Of a DNA stretch of 64,000 bases, positions 8,289 through 16,540 are shown piece after piece. Where the stretch lies: positions 1 to 64,000 of the forward strand of contig NZ_ATVN01000015.1 of assembly GCF_000420745.1 (NCBI RefSeq), in the 5' to 3' direction. The first letter of the stretch is position 1. Every line of letters begins with the position of its first letter. The notes under the pieces are model-generated. The model was not told the origin of the DNA, did not search any database, and saw nothing but the letters and a program-made list of their open reading frames with translations. The DNA is from Pseudorhodobacter ferrugineus DSM 5888. Its GTDB lineage: Bacteria > Pseudomonadota > Alphaproteobacteria > Rhodobacterales > Rhodobacteraceae. A program made the position numbers and the translations under genes.

Positions 8289-9926
8289 TTAGGGCAGGGT
8301 GATTTCAGTGCGTTCCCCTGCTGTGACTGTGGCCAAGGCCTCTATTTTTGCGCCGTCGATTTCGGCCTCGATCACATAGTCGCCTGCGGTCATGGTGGAT
8401 TGCATCGTGTCGCCATAATCATAGCGTACGGATTTGCGGTTGCCTTGGATGTCTTTCTTGGCGCTAAACAATTCGATTCCACGCGCATTCGGGGCCGAGA
8501 CGGACAGAACGCCTGCGTTCAGCTGGATGGCAACTTCGACTCGTTCGTTGGGTTTGACGGTAAAAGCGATTTCGCCCTTGGCCGAATCCTTGCGGCCAAC
8601 GGCGACATAATCGCCGGGGGGAAGGGTGAATTCCTGAGCGGAGCCGTAGCTACCGACAACCGATTTGCGGCTGCCATCAAGGGCTTGTTTGGCCTCATAC
8701 ACATCAATGCCTTGTCCGATATCGTCCATCACCGTATCAGGGGTGTAATAGGTGTTCAAAACGGCAAGGCCGGTGGCGACGATGACATCAACGGTTTGGT
8801 GTTTGCCCGCCTCCATCACCACCTCGGTTGAGGCGTTGGCCTGACCGATGCGCACGTTGACGGTATAGGTGCCTGCGGGCAAAACCCGCGTAGACACCCC
8901 GTAATGGCTGGATGACTTGCCAGCGGAAGACACGATATCGACAGCGGCACGGTCGTTTGGTGTGCCGCCTGCTTCGGTCAGCGGATTGATGGTCAGTTTT
9001 GCGGCGTTCAGCACCACATTGGCGACGGTCATTTGGTCGGCGGTCACGGTGATGGGCATTTCGGCCTCGGCCTCATCGCGGTCGACGACCAGAATATAGG
9101 TGCCGGGGTCGATGAGCATGGGGGCGATGCTGTATTGCTGGCGGGCAAGATCGCCGCGCGTGCCATCGGGTTTGGTGTTGTAAACCTCGATCGAGGCGGA
9201 ATCTTCTTCGGTCATCAAATCGCCGCCTTCGACCCAAAAGGACCCTGCGGTCAGGTTTTTATCCAGCACGGCGGGTTTGACGGGTTCGGGGGCGGGGGCA
9301 GGCGTGGGTTCAACAGCCACAGCCGTTTGCAAGGCTTGGGTCAGGCTGCCTGCATCCTTGGCCTCGATGTATTTGCCGCCGGTATTTTCGGCCAAACACG
9401 CCACGGTTTTACCCTCATCTGCGGTCAGGCCAAAGCCGACCACATGGGCGGTGAAATCAACGCCAGACGCCTCGAGTTCCGCACCCAAGGCACAAGGATC
9501 GGCCTCGCAAGTTTCAATGCCGTCGGTGATCAGGATCACGGTGGCTTTTTCCTCGGTCGAGCGCAATTCGGCAGCAGCGCGGCGCACCGCCTCGGTTAAC
9601 GGGGTCTTGCCTAGGAATTGCATTTTATTGGCGGCTGCGGTGATGGCGGGGCCTGTGCCTGCCGCGGGCGCGACCATCAGTTCGATATCGCCGCAATTGC
9701 CCTTTTCGCGGTGGCCGTAGGCCATCAGGCCCAATTCGGTGGTCGCGGGCAGGCCGGTCAGCACGCCGGCCAATGCCTCGCGCGCGATTTCCAGCTTGGG
9801 GCGGCCATCAATCTGGCCCCACATAGAGCCGGAGCCATCCAAAACGATAATCGATTTTCCATCGGCAGCGGCAAGGCTGCCCGCACACATCAACAGAAAG
9901 GATAATATTGAACCAAGTCCACGCAT
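8289..9926 (-). CDS. Secreted VWA-domain protein with four C-terminal beta repeats
   Basis: 545 residues. An N-terminal signal peptide ends around LAAA. The VWA domain begins at once, with a complete MIDAS metal site: VLDGSGSMWG (DxSxS), KTPLTEA (Thr) and ITDG (Asp). After a Pro-rich linker (PTPAPAPEPVKPA) come four degenerate repeats of roughly 75-85 residues. Each has a 'IExYxxKxDxxGxRxxxxxY' strand pattern followed by 'xPGxYxxxVxxxxA' (for example PPGDYVAVGRKDSA and TAGDYVIEAEIDGA). VWA plus Ig-like repeats suggests periplasmic or surface protein-protein binding; no enzyme activity is visible. ATG 9926 is preferred to 9941 because GGGGAAAG precedes it. Confidence 0.85.
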   Translation of the reverse strand: MRGLGSILSFLLMCAGSLAAADGKSIIVLDGSGSMWGQIDGRPKLEIAREALAGVLTGLPATTELGLMAYGHREKGNCGDIELMVAPAAGTGPAITAAANKMQFLGKTPLTEAVRRAAAELRSTEEKATVILITDGIETCEADPCALGAELEASGVDFTAHVVGFGLTADEGKTVACLAENTGGKYIEAKDAGSLTQALQTAVAVEPTPAPAPEPVKPAVLDKNLTAGSFWVEGGDLMTEEDSASIEVYNTKPDGTRGDLARQQYSIAPMLIDPGTYILVVDRDEAEAEMPITVTADQMTVANVVLNAAKLTINPLTEAGGTPNDRAAVDIVSSAGKSSSHYGVSTRVLPAGTYTVNVRIGQANASTEVVMEAGKHQTVDVIVATGLAVLNTYYTPDTVMDDIGQGIDVYEAKQALDGSRKSVVGSYGSAQEFTLPPGDYVAVGRKDSAKGEIAFTVKPNERVEVAIQLNAGVLSVSAPNARGIELFSAKKDIQGNRKSVRYDYGDTMQSTMTAGDYVIEAEIDGAKIEALATVTAGERTEITLP

Positions 9927-10002
9927 CGTAGCTTTCCCCATATAAATTGAACGTATAATGGCGAAAGGTTAGAGCGGGACACGATTTGCTGCAAGAGAGA
10001 TG

Positions 10003-10038
10003 AAAAGCGCCCCCCAGAGCGGTGTCTGGAGGGCGTTT
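10003..10038 (-). terminator. Intrinsic terminator after the fasciclin gene
   Basis: On the minus strand CGCCCTCCAGA pairs with TCTGGGGGGCG (wobble included) around a 6-base loop, followed by CTTTTC. It lies about 40 bases beyond the fasciclin stop codon. A second GC-rich hairpin, roughly 10040-10071, separates them. Confidence 0.65.
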
Positions 10039-10077
10039 CAGGGGCAGGTTTGGGGACGATACCCGCCCCTAAAGGGA

Positions 10078-10629
10078 TTACATTGCGGGCAACATCACTG
10101 TGTCGATCACATGGATCACGCCGTTGGATTGCACGACATCCGCGATGGTCACGGTCGCCACGTTGCCAGCTTCATCTGCCAGTTTGACCATATCACCTTC
10201 ATAGCTGGCTTGCAGGGTGCAACCGCCCAAGGTTGGGACTGGGTGCTTGCCGCCATCATCCGCGATCATCTTGTTCAACGCGTCGAGCATCACGGCCTTG
10301 CCAACCACATGGCAAGTCAGGATTTTGGTCAGCTGGTCCTTGTTTTCAGGCTTGAGCAAGGTTTCGACGGTGCCTGCGGGCAGTTTGGCAAAAGCGTCAT
10401 TGGTGGGGGCGAAAACGGTGAACGGGCCCGCGCCTTGCAGCGTTTCGACAAGGCCAGCGGCCGTGACAGCGGCGACCAAGGTTGTGTGATCAGCCGAGTT
10501 CACGGCGTTTTCAACGATGTTTTTGGTGTCAAACATCGCGGCACCACCGACCATTGGATTTTCGGCCAATGCCATCCCCGACATCAGGGCCAAAGCTGCA
10601 GTAAAGGACGCGATACGTGTGATTTTCAT
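10078..10629 (-). CDS. Secreted fasciclin (FAS1) domain protein
   Basis: 183 residues: a signal peptide of about 22 residues (MALA cleavage) and one FAS1 domain. The FAS1 H1 box is GPFTVFAPTNDAFAKLP. The H2 box is the C-terminal SNGVIHVIDTVMLP, and an 'LTCHVVGKAV' strand lies between. FAS1 proteins mediate adhesion or ligand binding outside the membrane. The ATG at 10629 has GGAGAG upstream; earlier in-frame codons lack a leader. It lies 94 bases downstream of an ECF sigma/anti-sigma pair on the same strand. Mycobacterium tuberculosis SigK-RskA controls the FAS1 proteins MPT70/MPT83, so a similar regulatory link is a reasonable inference. Confidence 0.93.
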   Translation of the reverse strand: MKITRIASFTAALALMSGMALAENPMVGGAAMFDTKNIVENAVNSADHTTLVAAVTAAGLVETLQGAGPFTVFAPTNDAFAKLPAGTVETLLKPENKDQLTKILTCHVVGKAVMLDALNKMIADDGGKHPVPTLGGCTLQASYEGDMVKLADEAGNVATVTIADVVQSNGVIHVIDTVMLPAM

Positions 10630-10723
10630 GCTGTCTCTCCGTGTCATCCAAGGGCCAATCCCTTTGGTATGATGGAGATACGGGTGGGGCGCGCGGTAAG
10701 TTTCAGGCGTTGTGAAAAAACTT

Positions 10724-11383
10724 TCAGATTTTTTCGACAACGCCTGTCACGAGGACTGGACCGGTTGGCGCGCCAGTGGGCGAGCCGCCAGTTGGTTCCA
10801 AGCTAATCGCAAGGATCATGCCCGCGGATAGGCCCATGCTGGCAAGCGTAAGTTCGGCCCCGTCGATCAGGCCCAGCGAGACGGGCGGGGCGTTGCCGAT
10901 GATGAGCCAGAGTTCATGCACGCGGCCAGCCTCGGCGGGCGCGCCTGCAACGCGGGAAATGCGCAATTCATTGTCGCGCAGGCCGACCTCATAGCGCAGA
11001 TCGGACGCATCGGCGGTCAGTTGGGTCAGGGGTACAAAGGGCTGGGGTGCGGTTGGCAAGAACACCAGAACGGCCACACCCAATGCAGCGGCAACGGCCA
11101 CGCCGCCAAACCAGCTTTGCCAAAAGGCGCGTTTGGGGGCCTTTGCGGGCACAGCGAACAAGCGCGCCTCGATTTGGGGCAGCAGGTCGGGGGCGGGGGC
11201 GTCTTCATATGTGTCGTTGAGCGGGGACAGGCGGTCTTCCCAACGCGCCACGGCCAGCGCGAAATGCGTATCGCGGCGGACGCGGGTTGCGGCAGCCTCG
11301 CGCTGGTACAGCGGCAAGGTGCCCAGCACATATTCGGCGGCCAGCATGTCGGCATCATCTTGGGGGGTATCTTGGTCGGTCAT
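10724..11383 (-). CDS. RskA-type membrane anti-sigma factor
   Basis: 219 residues. The N-terminal ~90 residues form the cytoplasmic sigma-binding helical domain with the typical AAEYVLGTLP start and FALAVARWEDRLSPL. One membrane helix follows (VAVAAALGVAVLVFLP). The extracytoplasmic RskA domain has VHELWLIIGNAPPVSLGLI and LEPTGGSPTGAPTGPV, the conserved 'SLEPxGGSPTGxPTGPV' end. It should hold the neighbouring ECF sigma factor at the membrane until a signal triggers proteolysis. Its ATG overlaps the sigma stop codon (ATGA), so the pair is translationally coupled. Confidence 0.92.
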   Translation of the reverse strand: MTDQDTPQDDADMLAAEYVLGTLPLYQREAAATRVRRDTHFALAVARWEDRLSPLNDTYEDAPAPDLLPQIEARLFAVPAKAPKRAFWQSWFGGVAVAAALGVAVLVFLPTAPQPFVPLTQLTADASDLRYEVGLRDNELRISRVAGAPAEAGRVHELWLIIGNAPPVSLGLIDGAELTLASMGLSAGMILAISLEPTGGSPTGAPTGPVLVTGVVEKI

Positions 11384-11934
11384 CGGTCCAAACACTCCCT
11401 TAGTTTCAGCAGGCTGCGGCGCAACCATGTGCGCATGGTGTTGATCGGCACGCCGTAGCGGTCTGCCAGCACCTCATAAGACAGCCCTTCAAGATAGGCG
11501 CCTTGCACGGCGGCGGAGCGGTCGGGTTCCAATTCGTCAAAACATTTCACTGCGCGGCGGGCCTCGCCTTCGGCCACAAGGCCGGACAGGGGGCTGCGGC
11601 TGGTATCGGCGATTTGGGCCACGGCGTCGCCGTCATCATTGCTGGATTGCACGGTGCGGCTGCGCAAACGGTCAATCGCATGGTTGCGGGCGATGGCGAT
11701 CAGCCAAGTCATGCCACGGCCTTTGTCGCCGTCAAAACGGCCTGCGCGCAGCCAAACGCGGGTGAAAACTTCTTGCAATGCATCCTCCGCCTCTGCTCGG
11801 TTACCCAAGATACGCAGCAGAACGCCCATAAGTTTCGAGGAGGCCACAGAATAGATATCACGAAACGCCGCGCGGTCTTGGGCGGCGATGCGGGTCAGCA
11901 ATGCGGCGATGGGGTCATCGTCCGTCATGGGCAA
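11380..11934 (-). CDS. ECF RNA polymerase sigma factor (SigK/RpoE-like)
   Basis: 184 residues with the two ECF domains. Region 2 (residues 20-90) includes GNRAEAEDALQEVFTRVW and GRGMTWLIAIARNHAIDRLR, which bind core polymerase and melt the -10 element. Region 4 (about 125-180) has the helix-turn-helix LSYEVLADRYGVPINTMRTWLRR that reads the -35 element. It is followed by an overlapping anti-sigma gene and then a fasciclin gene, the same gene content as the SigK-RskA regulons of actinobacteria. MPMTDD could start at 11934 or 11928. I could not find one clear promoter motif shared between the sigma and fasciclin leaders. Confidence 0.93.
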   Translation of the reverse strand: MPMTDDDPIAALLTRIAAQDRAAFRDIYSVASSKLMGVLLRILGNRAEAEDALQEVFTRVWLRAGRFDGDKGRGMTWLIAIARNHAIDRLRSRTVQSSNDDGDAVAQIADTSRSPLSGLVAEGEARRAVKCFDELEPDRSAAVQGAYLEGLSYEVLADRYGVPINTMRTWLRRSLLKLRECLDR

Positions 11935-11989
11935 GGCGGTGTGTTATTCATCGCGCCAACTTAACAGGACCAAACGGTGCGTCAATCAT

Positions 11990-14026
11990 TCAACCGCGCC
12001 GCCTGCGCCTGCCGCCATCGCCCTCGCCGCCGCCTGTGTTAAAGTTCACATCGGGCAGGGTGAGGATGGAAAACAGGTTTGGAAAACCCTCGACTGCGTT
12101 GGGAATATTCGAGGCATTGACGAAATGTTCCTGAAAGCGGGGTTCAATCGCCGTTTCGATCTTGTGGATCTGGCTGACGGTATATTCCACCTCGGCCCGC
12201 GCTTTGCGGTTCAACAGGGCGATACGTGCGCCGGTTCCTGCGGCGTTGCCCGCAGATGTGACCTTATCCAGCGGCACATCGGGGATCATGCCCAGCACCA
12301 TCGCGTGCTTGGGGCTGATGTGCGCGCCAAAAGCGCCTGCGAGCACGATACGGTCCACGGTATCAACGCCGAATTTGTCCATCAGCAAGCGGGCACCGGA
12401 ATAGAGGGCGGCCTTGGCCATCTGGATTTCGCGGATATCGCGGTTGGTGACGGTGATGCGGGGGCCACCATCGGCACTGCCATCGAACACGAGGTAAGAA
12501 TGGGTGCGGCCATCTTTGAAAATACGGTCGGTGCCGGTTTGTTCGGGCGACCCGATCAGGCCCGGCCCGTCAACCAGCCCCGCCATGCGCATTTCGGCGA
12601 CCATTTCAATGATGCCCGAGCCGCAGATACCCGTAATGCCTGTGGTGGCGATCGCTGCGTCAAAGCCCGCCTCATCCGACCACAGGTCTGATCCGATGAC
12701 CTTGAAGCGCGGTTCCTTGGTTACGGGGTCAATTTCCACCCGTTCAATCGCACCGGGGGCGGCGCGTTGGCCGGAACTGATTTGCGCACCTTCAAAGGCG
12801 GGGCCCGTGGGCGACGAACAGGCCAGAACCTTTTCGGTATTGCCCAGCAGGATTTCGGCATTGGTGCCGACATCGACGACCAGCAACAAATCCTTGGATT
12901 TTTCGGGCGCTTCGGACAGGGCCACAGCGGCGGCATCGGCGCCCACATGGCCCGCGATGCAGGGCAAAAGGTAGACGCGGGCCGAAGGGTGGATGGTTAG
13001 GTCCAGATCACGGGCGGTCAGGTGCAGGCTGCCGGATGTGGCCAGCGCAAAGGGGGCTTGGCCCAGTTCATACGGGTCAATCCCAAGGAAGAGGTGGTGC
13101 ATGACCGGATTACAGACGAAAACGGCGTCCATAATCAATGACTTATCAATCCCCGCCTCCTCCGCGATATTGGTGAACAGGGTGTTCATGCCGGCGCGGA
13201 CAGCCGCCGTCATTTCGGCCGCGCCCGTTTCGTTCATCATGGAATAGCTGACGCGGCTCATCAAATCTTCGCCAAAGCGGATTTGCGGGTTCATCAGGCC
13301 GGAGGAGGCCAGAACTTCGCCCGAGCGCAGATCGCACAGATGGCCCGCGATGGTGGTGGAGCCAAGATCGACAGCCATGCCGTAGATTGTGCCTTCGTAA
13401 AGGCCGGGCCATAGGTGCATGATGCGCGGTGTGTCACTGTCGCGTTCGCGGTGAAGGGCGACCGTGACCTTCCATTCCCCCTTGCGCAGGACGGTTTGCA
13501 GGCGGGTCAGAACTGACAAATCGGCAGTTACATTTTCGACCTGCCACTGGTCACGCAGCGCCATTGAGACGCGTTCAAAGTCACCCGAAGGGTCGTGCAT
13601 ATCGGGTTCGTTGACTTCGATGTAATGCAGCGTGACCGATGGGTCGAGGTGGATTTGCCGCGCCTCGGCCCGTTTGCGAATAACCTGCTTGTGGACCTGG
13701 CTTTCGGGTGGCACGTCGATGACGACATCGCCTTGCACCTTGGCCTGACAGCCCAGACGGCGGCCATCAATCAGCCCGCGCTTGGATTTATAGCGTTCTT
13801 CGACCGCGTTCCATTCGGACAGCGCGCCTTGCGCTACGGTGACACCATGCTTGGCAAATTCACCGTAGCCGGGGCTGATTTGGCATTTTGAACAAATCCC
13901 GCGCCCGCCGCATACGCTGTCAAGGTCGACACCCAAGGACCGCGCGGCCTGCAAGACAGGCGTGCCGAGCGCAAAGCGCCCGCGTTTGCCGGACGGCGTA
14001 AAGATCACAAGTGCGTCGTCGCTCAT
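11990..14026 (-). CDS. RACo-like 2Fe-2S ASKHA activator protein (DUF4445)
   Basis: 678 residues. The N-terminal ferredoxin domain has VCGGRGICSKCQ plus a later Cys (RRLGCQA), ligands for a plant-type 2Fe-2S cluster. A linker is followed by a large ASKHA ATPase domain with MAVDLGSTTIAGHLCDL (phosphate 1), LLLVVDVGTNAEILLG and the adenosine motif VLAGAFGAH. Proteins of this build reductively reactivate corrinoid proteins that have slipped to Co(II), using ATP, typically serving methyltransferases. No corrinoid protein or methyltransferase gene is near, so its partner lies elsewhere. The C-terminus ends in an odd Gly/Arg-rich tail (GGGEGDGGRRRRRG). Confidence 0.85.
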   Translation of the reverse strand: MSDDALVIFTPSGKRGRFALGTPVLQAARSLGVDLDSVCGGRGICSKCQISPGYGEFAKHGVTVAQGALSEWNAVEERYKSKRGLIDGRRLGCQAKVQGDVVIDVPPESQVHKQVIRKRAEARQIHLDPSVTLHYIEVNEPDMHDPSGDFERVSMALRDQWQVENVTADLSVLTRLQTVLRKGEWKVTVALHRERDSDTPRIMHLWPGLYEGTIYGMAVDLGSTTIAGHLCDLRSGEVLASSGLMNPQIRFGEDLMSRVSYSMMNETGAAEMTAAVRAGMNTLFTNIAEEAGIDKSLIMDAVFVCNPVMHHLFLGIDPYELGQAPFALATSGSLHLTARDLDLTIHPSARVYLLPCIAGHVGADAAAVALSEAPEKSKDLLLVVDVGTNAEILLGNTEKVLACSSPTGPAFEGAQISSGQRAAPGAIERVEIDPVTKEPRFKVIGSDLWSDEAGFDAAIATTGITGICGSGIIEMVAEMRMAGLVDGPGLIGSPEQTGTDRIFKDGRTHSYLVFDGSADGGPRITVTNRDIREIQMAKAALYSGARLLMDKFGVDTVDRIVLAGAFGAHISPKHAMVLGMIPDVPLDKVTSAGNAAGTGARIALLNRKARAEVEYTVSQIHKIETAIEPRFQEHFVNASNIPNAVEGFPNLFSILTLPDVNFNTGGGEGDGGRRRRRG

Positions 14027-14152
14027 ATTATTTCTTCCTGCCAGAATTCATAGCTGTCCCTTACGCCCGTTCTAGGCCGTAACAAGGGCAATTCAACGCC
14101 TTAAAGCGGCAATTCAGCCACCAGTTTCGTCTTGTTCCAATTGCTTGCGCAC

Positions 14153-14191
14153 CATTTCATCTTGGCAAAAATACCTGCGCCGCAGGCTCCG
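14153..14191 (-). repeat. Short interspersed repeat, copy A (full form)
   Basis: On the minus strand a hairpin-capable block, GGAGCCTGCGGCGCAGG, is followed by TATTTTTGCCAAGATGAAA. The same arrangement recurs near 37.4 kb, and its second half recurs at 37.3 and 47.7 kb. It lies about 30 bases downstream of the stop of the CBS-domain gene and in the same orientation. Confidence 0.55.
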
Positions 14192-14221
14192 CATCTCGGC
14201 CAGCGCGCGCCAAAAGGTTTG

Positions 14222-15526
14222 CTACAGCGGGCGGATTTTCAGCACCGAAATGCGGTTTTCCTTGCGGGTCACCACCTCAAACCGGAAGCCGTGAAAGCTG
14301 AACACTTGACCCTCGCTGGGGATCAATTGCGCCTCGTGGATCACTAGGCCGGCCACGGTGTTCGCCTCATCATCGGGCAGGCCCCAATCGGTCACGCGGT
14401 TCAGGTCGCGGATGGTCATCGAGCCTTCGATCACATAATCGCCCGCTTCGGTCCGCGCCAAGGATTGGTCTTTTTCCACCACGTCGAATTCGTCGCGGAT
14501 TTCGCCGACGATTTCTTCCAAAATATCCTCAAGCGTGATGAGACCGCGCAGCGCGCCATATTCATCGACCACAAGCGCAAAATGGGTACGCCGTTTCAGG
14601 AACTGGCGCATTTGTTCGTCCAAAGGCGTGGTTTCGGGCACGAAATAGGGTTTCATCGCGACCTTGAGGATATCAAGATCGGTCAGTTTCGCGATACGGC
14701 CCGACCCCATGCGCAGCAGTTTTTCCACCTCGCGCAGCAGGTCTTTGGCATGAACCACGCCAAGGATATTTTCGTCGTCACCACGGTAAACGGGCAGGCG
14801 GGTGTGGGGCGAGGCGAGGACTTGGGACAGGATGTCGCCCGGGGCCTTTTCGGCGTCGATCATTTCAATCTGGCTGCGGTGGCGCATGATTTCTTCGACC
14901 GTTCGGTCGCTGAGATCCAGCGCGCCCAGCAGGCGGTCGCGGTCTTCTTTTTCCACCGCCCCTTCGGAATGGCCAAGGGCGATGGCGCCTGCGATTTCTT
15001 CGCGCAGGGCCAGAAATTTACTGTTGGGGTCGGTGCGCACGCCGAAGAGGTACAAAATGCCGCGCACCAAGGCACGCACCAAGGTGACCACGGGCGAAAA
15101 GACGGGGATAATCAGGGCGATAATGGGGGCCACGCGCGAGGCGGCTGATTCCGCGTTGGTGATGGCATAGGTTTTTGGCAGCACCTCGGCAAAGATCAGG
15201 ACAAGGGCGGTCATGATCAAGGTCGCAAGCGCCACGCCACTTTCGCCAAAGAGGCGGGTCATAAGGGCAGTGGCAAGGGCGGCTGACAGGATGTTGACGA
15301 CGTTATTGCCCAGCAGCAGCGCACCGATCAGTTTTTCGCTGTCATCGGTGATGTGCAGCGCCTTGGCCGCCCCGACAGAGCCGCGATCGGCCTGACCGCG
15401 CAGTTTGCCGCGCGAGGCGGCGGTGAGGGCGGTTTCGGACCCAGAAAAAAAGGCGGACAAAAGCAGCAAGCCCAAGATGGCCCCAACGGTCAGCCATAGT
15501 CCGGTGTCAAAGATCGTCTCGGTCAC
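14222..15526 (-). CDS. CNNM/HlyC/CorC-family CBS-domain membrane protein
   Basis: 434 residues. The N-terminal DUF21/CNNM transmembrane domain (about 1-185) has four hydrophobic stretches, starting LWLTVGAILGLLLLSAFFSG and with the conserved FSGSETALTAASRGK. A CBS pair follows (about 200-330; MRHRSQIEMIDAE and DEYGALRGLITLEDILEEIVG). The C-terminal transporter-associated CorC_HlyC domain starts around DYVIEGSMTIRDLN. Relatives act in magnesium or cobalt homeostasis or efflux; the old 'hemolysin' label is not evidence of toxicity. It lies 75 bases downstream of xerD on the same strand. Confidence 0.92.
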   Translation of the reverse strand: MTETIFDTGLWLTVGAILGLLLLSAFFSGSETALTAASRGKLRGQADRGSVGAAKALHITDDSEKLIGALLLGNNVVNILSAALATALMTRLFGESGVALATLIMTALVLIFAEVLPKTYAITNAESAASRVAPIIALIIPVFSPVVTLVRALVRGILYLFGVRTDPNSKFLALREEIAGAIALGHSEGAVEKEDRDRLLGALDLSDRTVEEIMRHRSQIEMIDAEKAPGDILSQVLASPHTRLPVYRGDDENILGVVHAKDLLREVEKLLRMGSGRIAKLTDLDILKVAMKPYFVPETTPLDEQMRQFLKRRTHFALVVDEYGALRGLITLEDILEEIVGEIRDEFDVVEKDQSLARTEAGDYVIEGSMTIRDLNRVTDWGLPDDEANTVAGLVIHEAQLIPSEGQVFSFHGFRFEVVTRKENRISVLKIRPL

Positions 15527-15601
15527 GGTTATTCCTCGTTTGTTTTGCGGGCTGATTTGCGGCTTGGCCCGTTTCCCTTAAATAGGGGCAAAGCGGCGCG
15601 G

Positions 15602-16540
15602 TTACGACTGCTTTTTTGCCAAGGGGTGATGGTTCAGGACCAGCGCTTTGAGGTGGTCGTCCAGCACATGGGTGTAAATCTCGGTTGTGGACAGGTCGGC
15701 ATGGCCCAAAAGGGTCTGGATCACGCGCAAATCGGCACCGCCCGCCAAAAGATGGGTGGCAAAGGCGTGGCGCAAGGTGTGCGGGGTGACGGTATCGGGG
15801 TCGATGCCTGCATGCAGCGCAAAGCCTTTAAGCAGGATAAAGAATTGCTGGCGGGTCATGTGGCCTGCGGCACCGCGCCCCGGAAACAGGAATTTCGACG
15901 GTTTTTTGCCTGCCGTTTGTGCGGCCTCTTCAAACCCATCGCGGGCCTTTAGCCATGCGGCCAGCGCCGTTTTGGCGGGGGGCGACAGGGGGACCATGCG
16001 TTCCTTGCCACCTTTGCCGCGCACAAGAATCATCGCGGGTGCGCCGCGCGCGGCGGCGACGGGCAGTTCCACCAGTTCGGATACGCGCATGCCGGTGGCA
16101 TAGATCAGTTCCATCATGCAGGCGTTGCGGGTCGCCTCATCCGCCGTGCGGCCCGTGGCGCGGGCGGCGGCGATCAGCGCCTCGACCTGCGGCAGGTCCA
16201 GCGTTTTGGGAAGCTTGGCGGTGCGGCCCGGTCCTTTGATCCGCTGGCCGGGGTTGTCGCTGCGCCAGCCTTCTTCAAACGCGAAACGGTAGAGTTGACG
16301 GATAGCGGACAGGCGGCGTGCGCGGGTGGCCTTGGACAGGCCCTGCGCCTCGCAATAAATCAGATAGGATTCGATATCGCCTCGGGTGGCGGTGACAAAG
16401 GCTTTGGCGGCCTTTTCAAGCCAGCCGCCAAAATCAACCAGATCACGGCCATAGGCCAGACGGGTGTTGCGGGCGGCGTCCAGTTCGGCGGCTTGCGCCT
16501 CTAGAAAGGTGGATATCCAGCGGTCGTGGTCGGCGGTCAT
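15602..16540 (-). CDS. xerD: Tyrosine recombinase XerD
   Basis: 312 residues with the XerC/D layout: a SAM-like core-binding domain (about 1-95), then the catalytic domain. The catalytic set is complete: Arg in ATGMRVSEL, Lys in GKGGKERMVPL, HxLR in TPHTLRHAFATHLL, His in LLGHADLSTTEIYTH, with the nucleophile Tyr in that last motif. It resolves chromosome dimers at dif with XerC and FtsK. XerD is preferred to XerC because of the sequence style and the usual Rhodobacterales neighbourhood (aroK-aroB divergent, CBS protein adjacent). Its start overlaps the preceding gene's stop by 4 bases. Confidence 0.9.
   Translation of the reverse strand: MTADHDRWISTFLEAQAAELDAARNTRLAYGRDLVDFGGWLEKAAKAFVTATRGDIESYLIYCEAQGLSKATRARRLSAIRQLYRFAFEEGWRSDNPGQRIKGPGRTAKLPKTLDLPQVEALIAAARATGRTADEATRNACMMELIYATGMRVSELVELPVAAARGAPAMILVRGKGGKERMVPLSPPAKTALAAWLKARDGFEEAAQTAGKKPSKFLFPGRGAAGHMTRQQFFILLKGFALHAGIDPDTVTPHTLRHAFATHLLAGGADLRVIQTLLGHADLSTTEIYTHVLDDHLKALVLNHHPLAKKQS

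Noticed and set aside
8277-8831. Long open frames on the strand opposite the VWA, sulP-like, mfd and acylase genes
   Set aside because: High-GC codon bias creates antisense open frames; their translations show no family motif.
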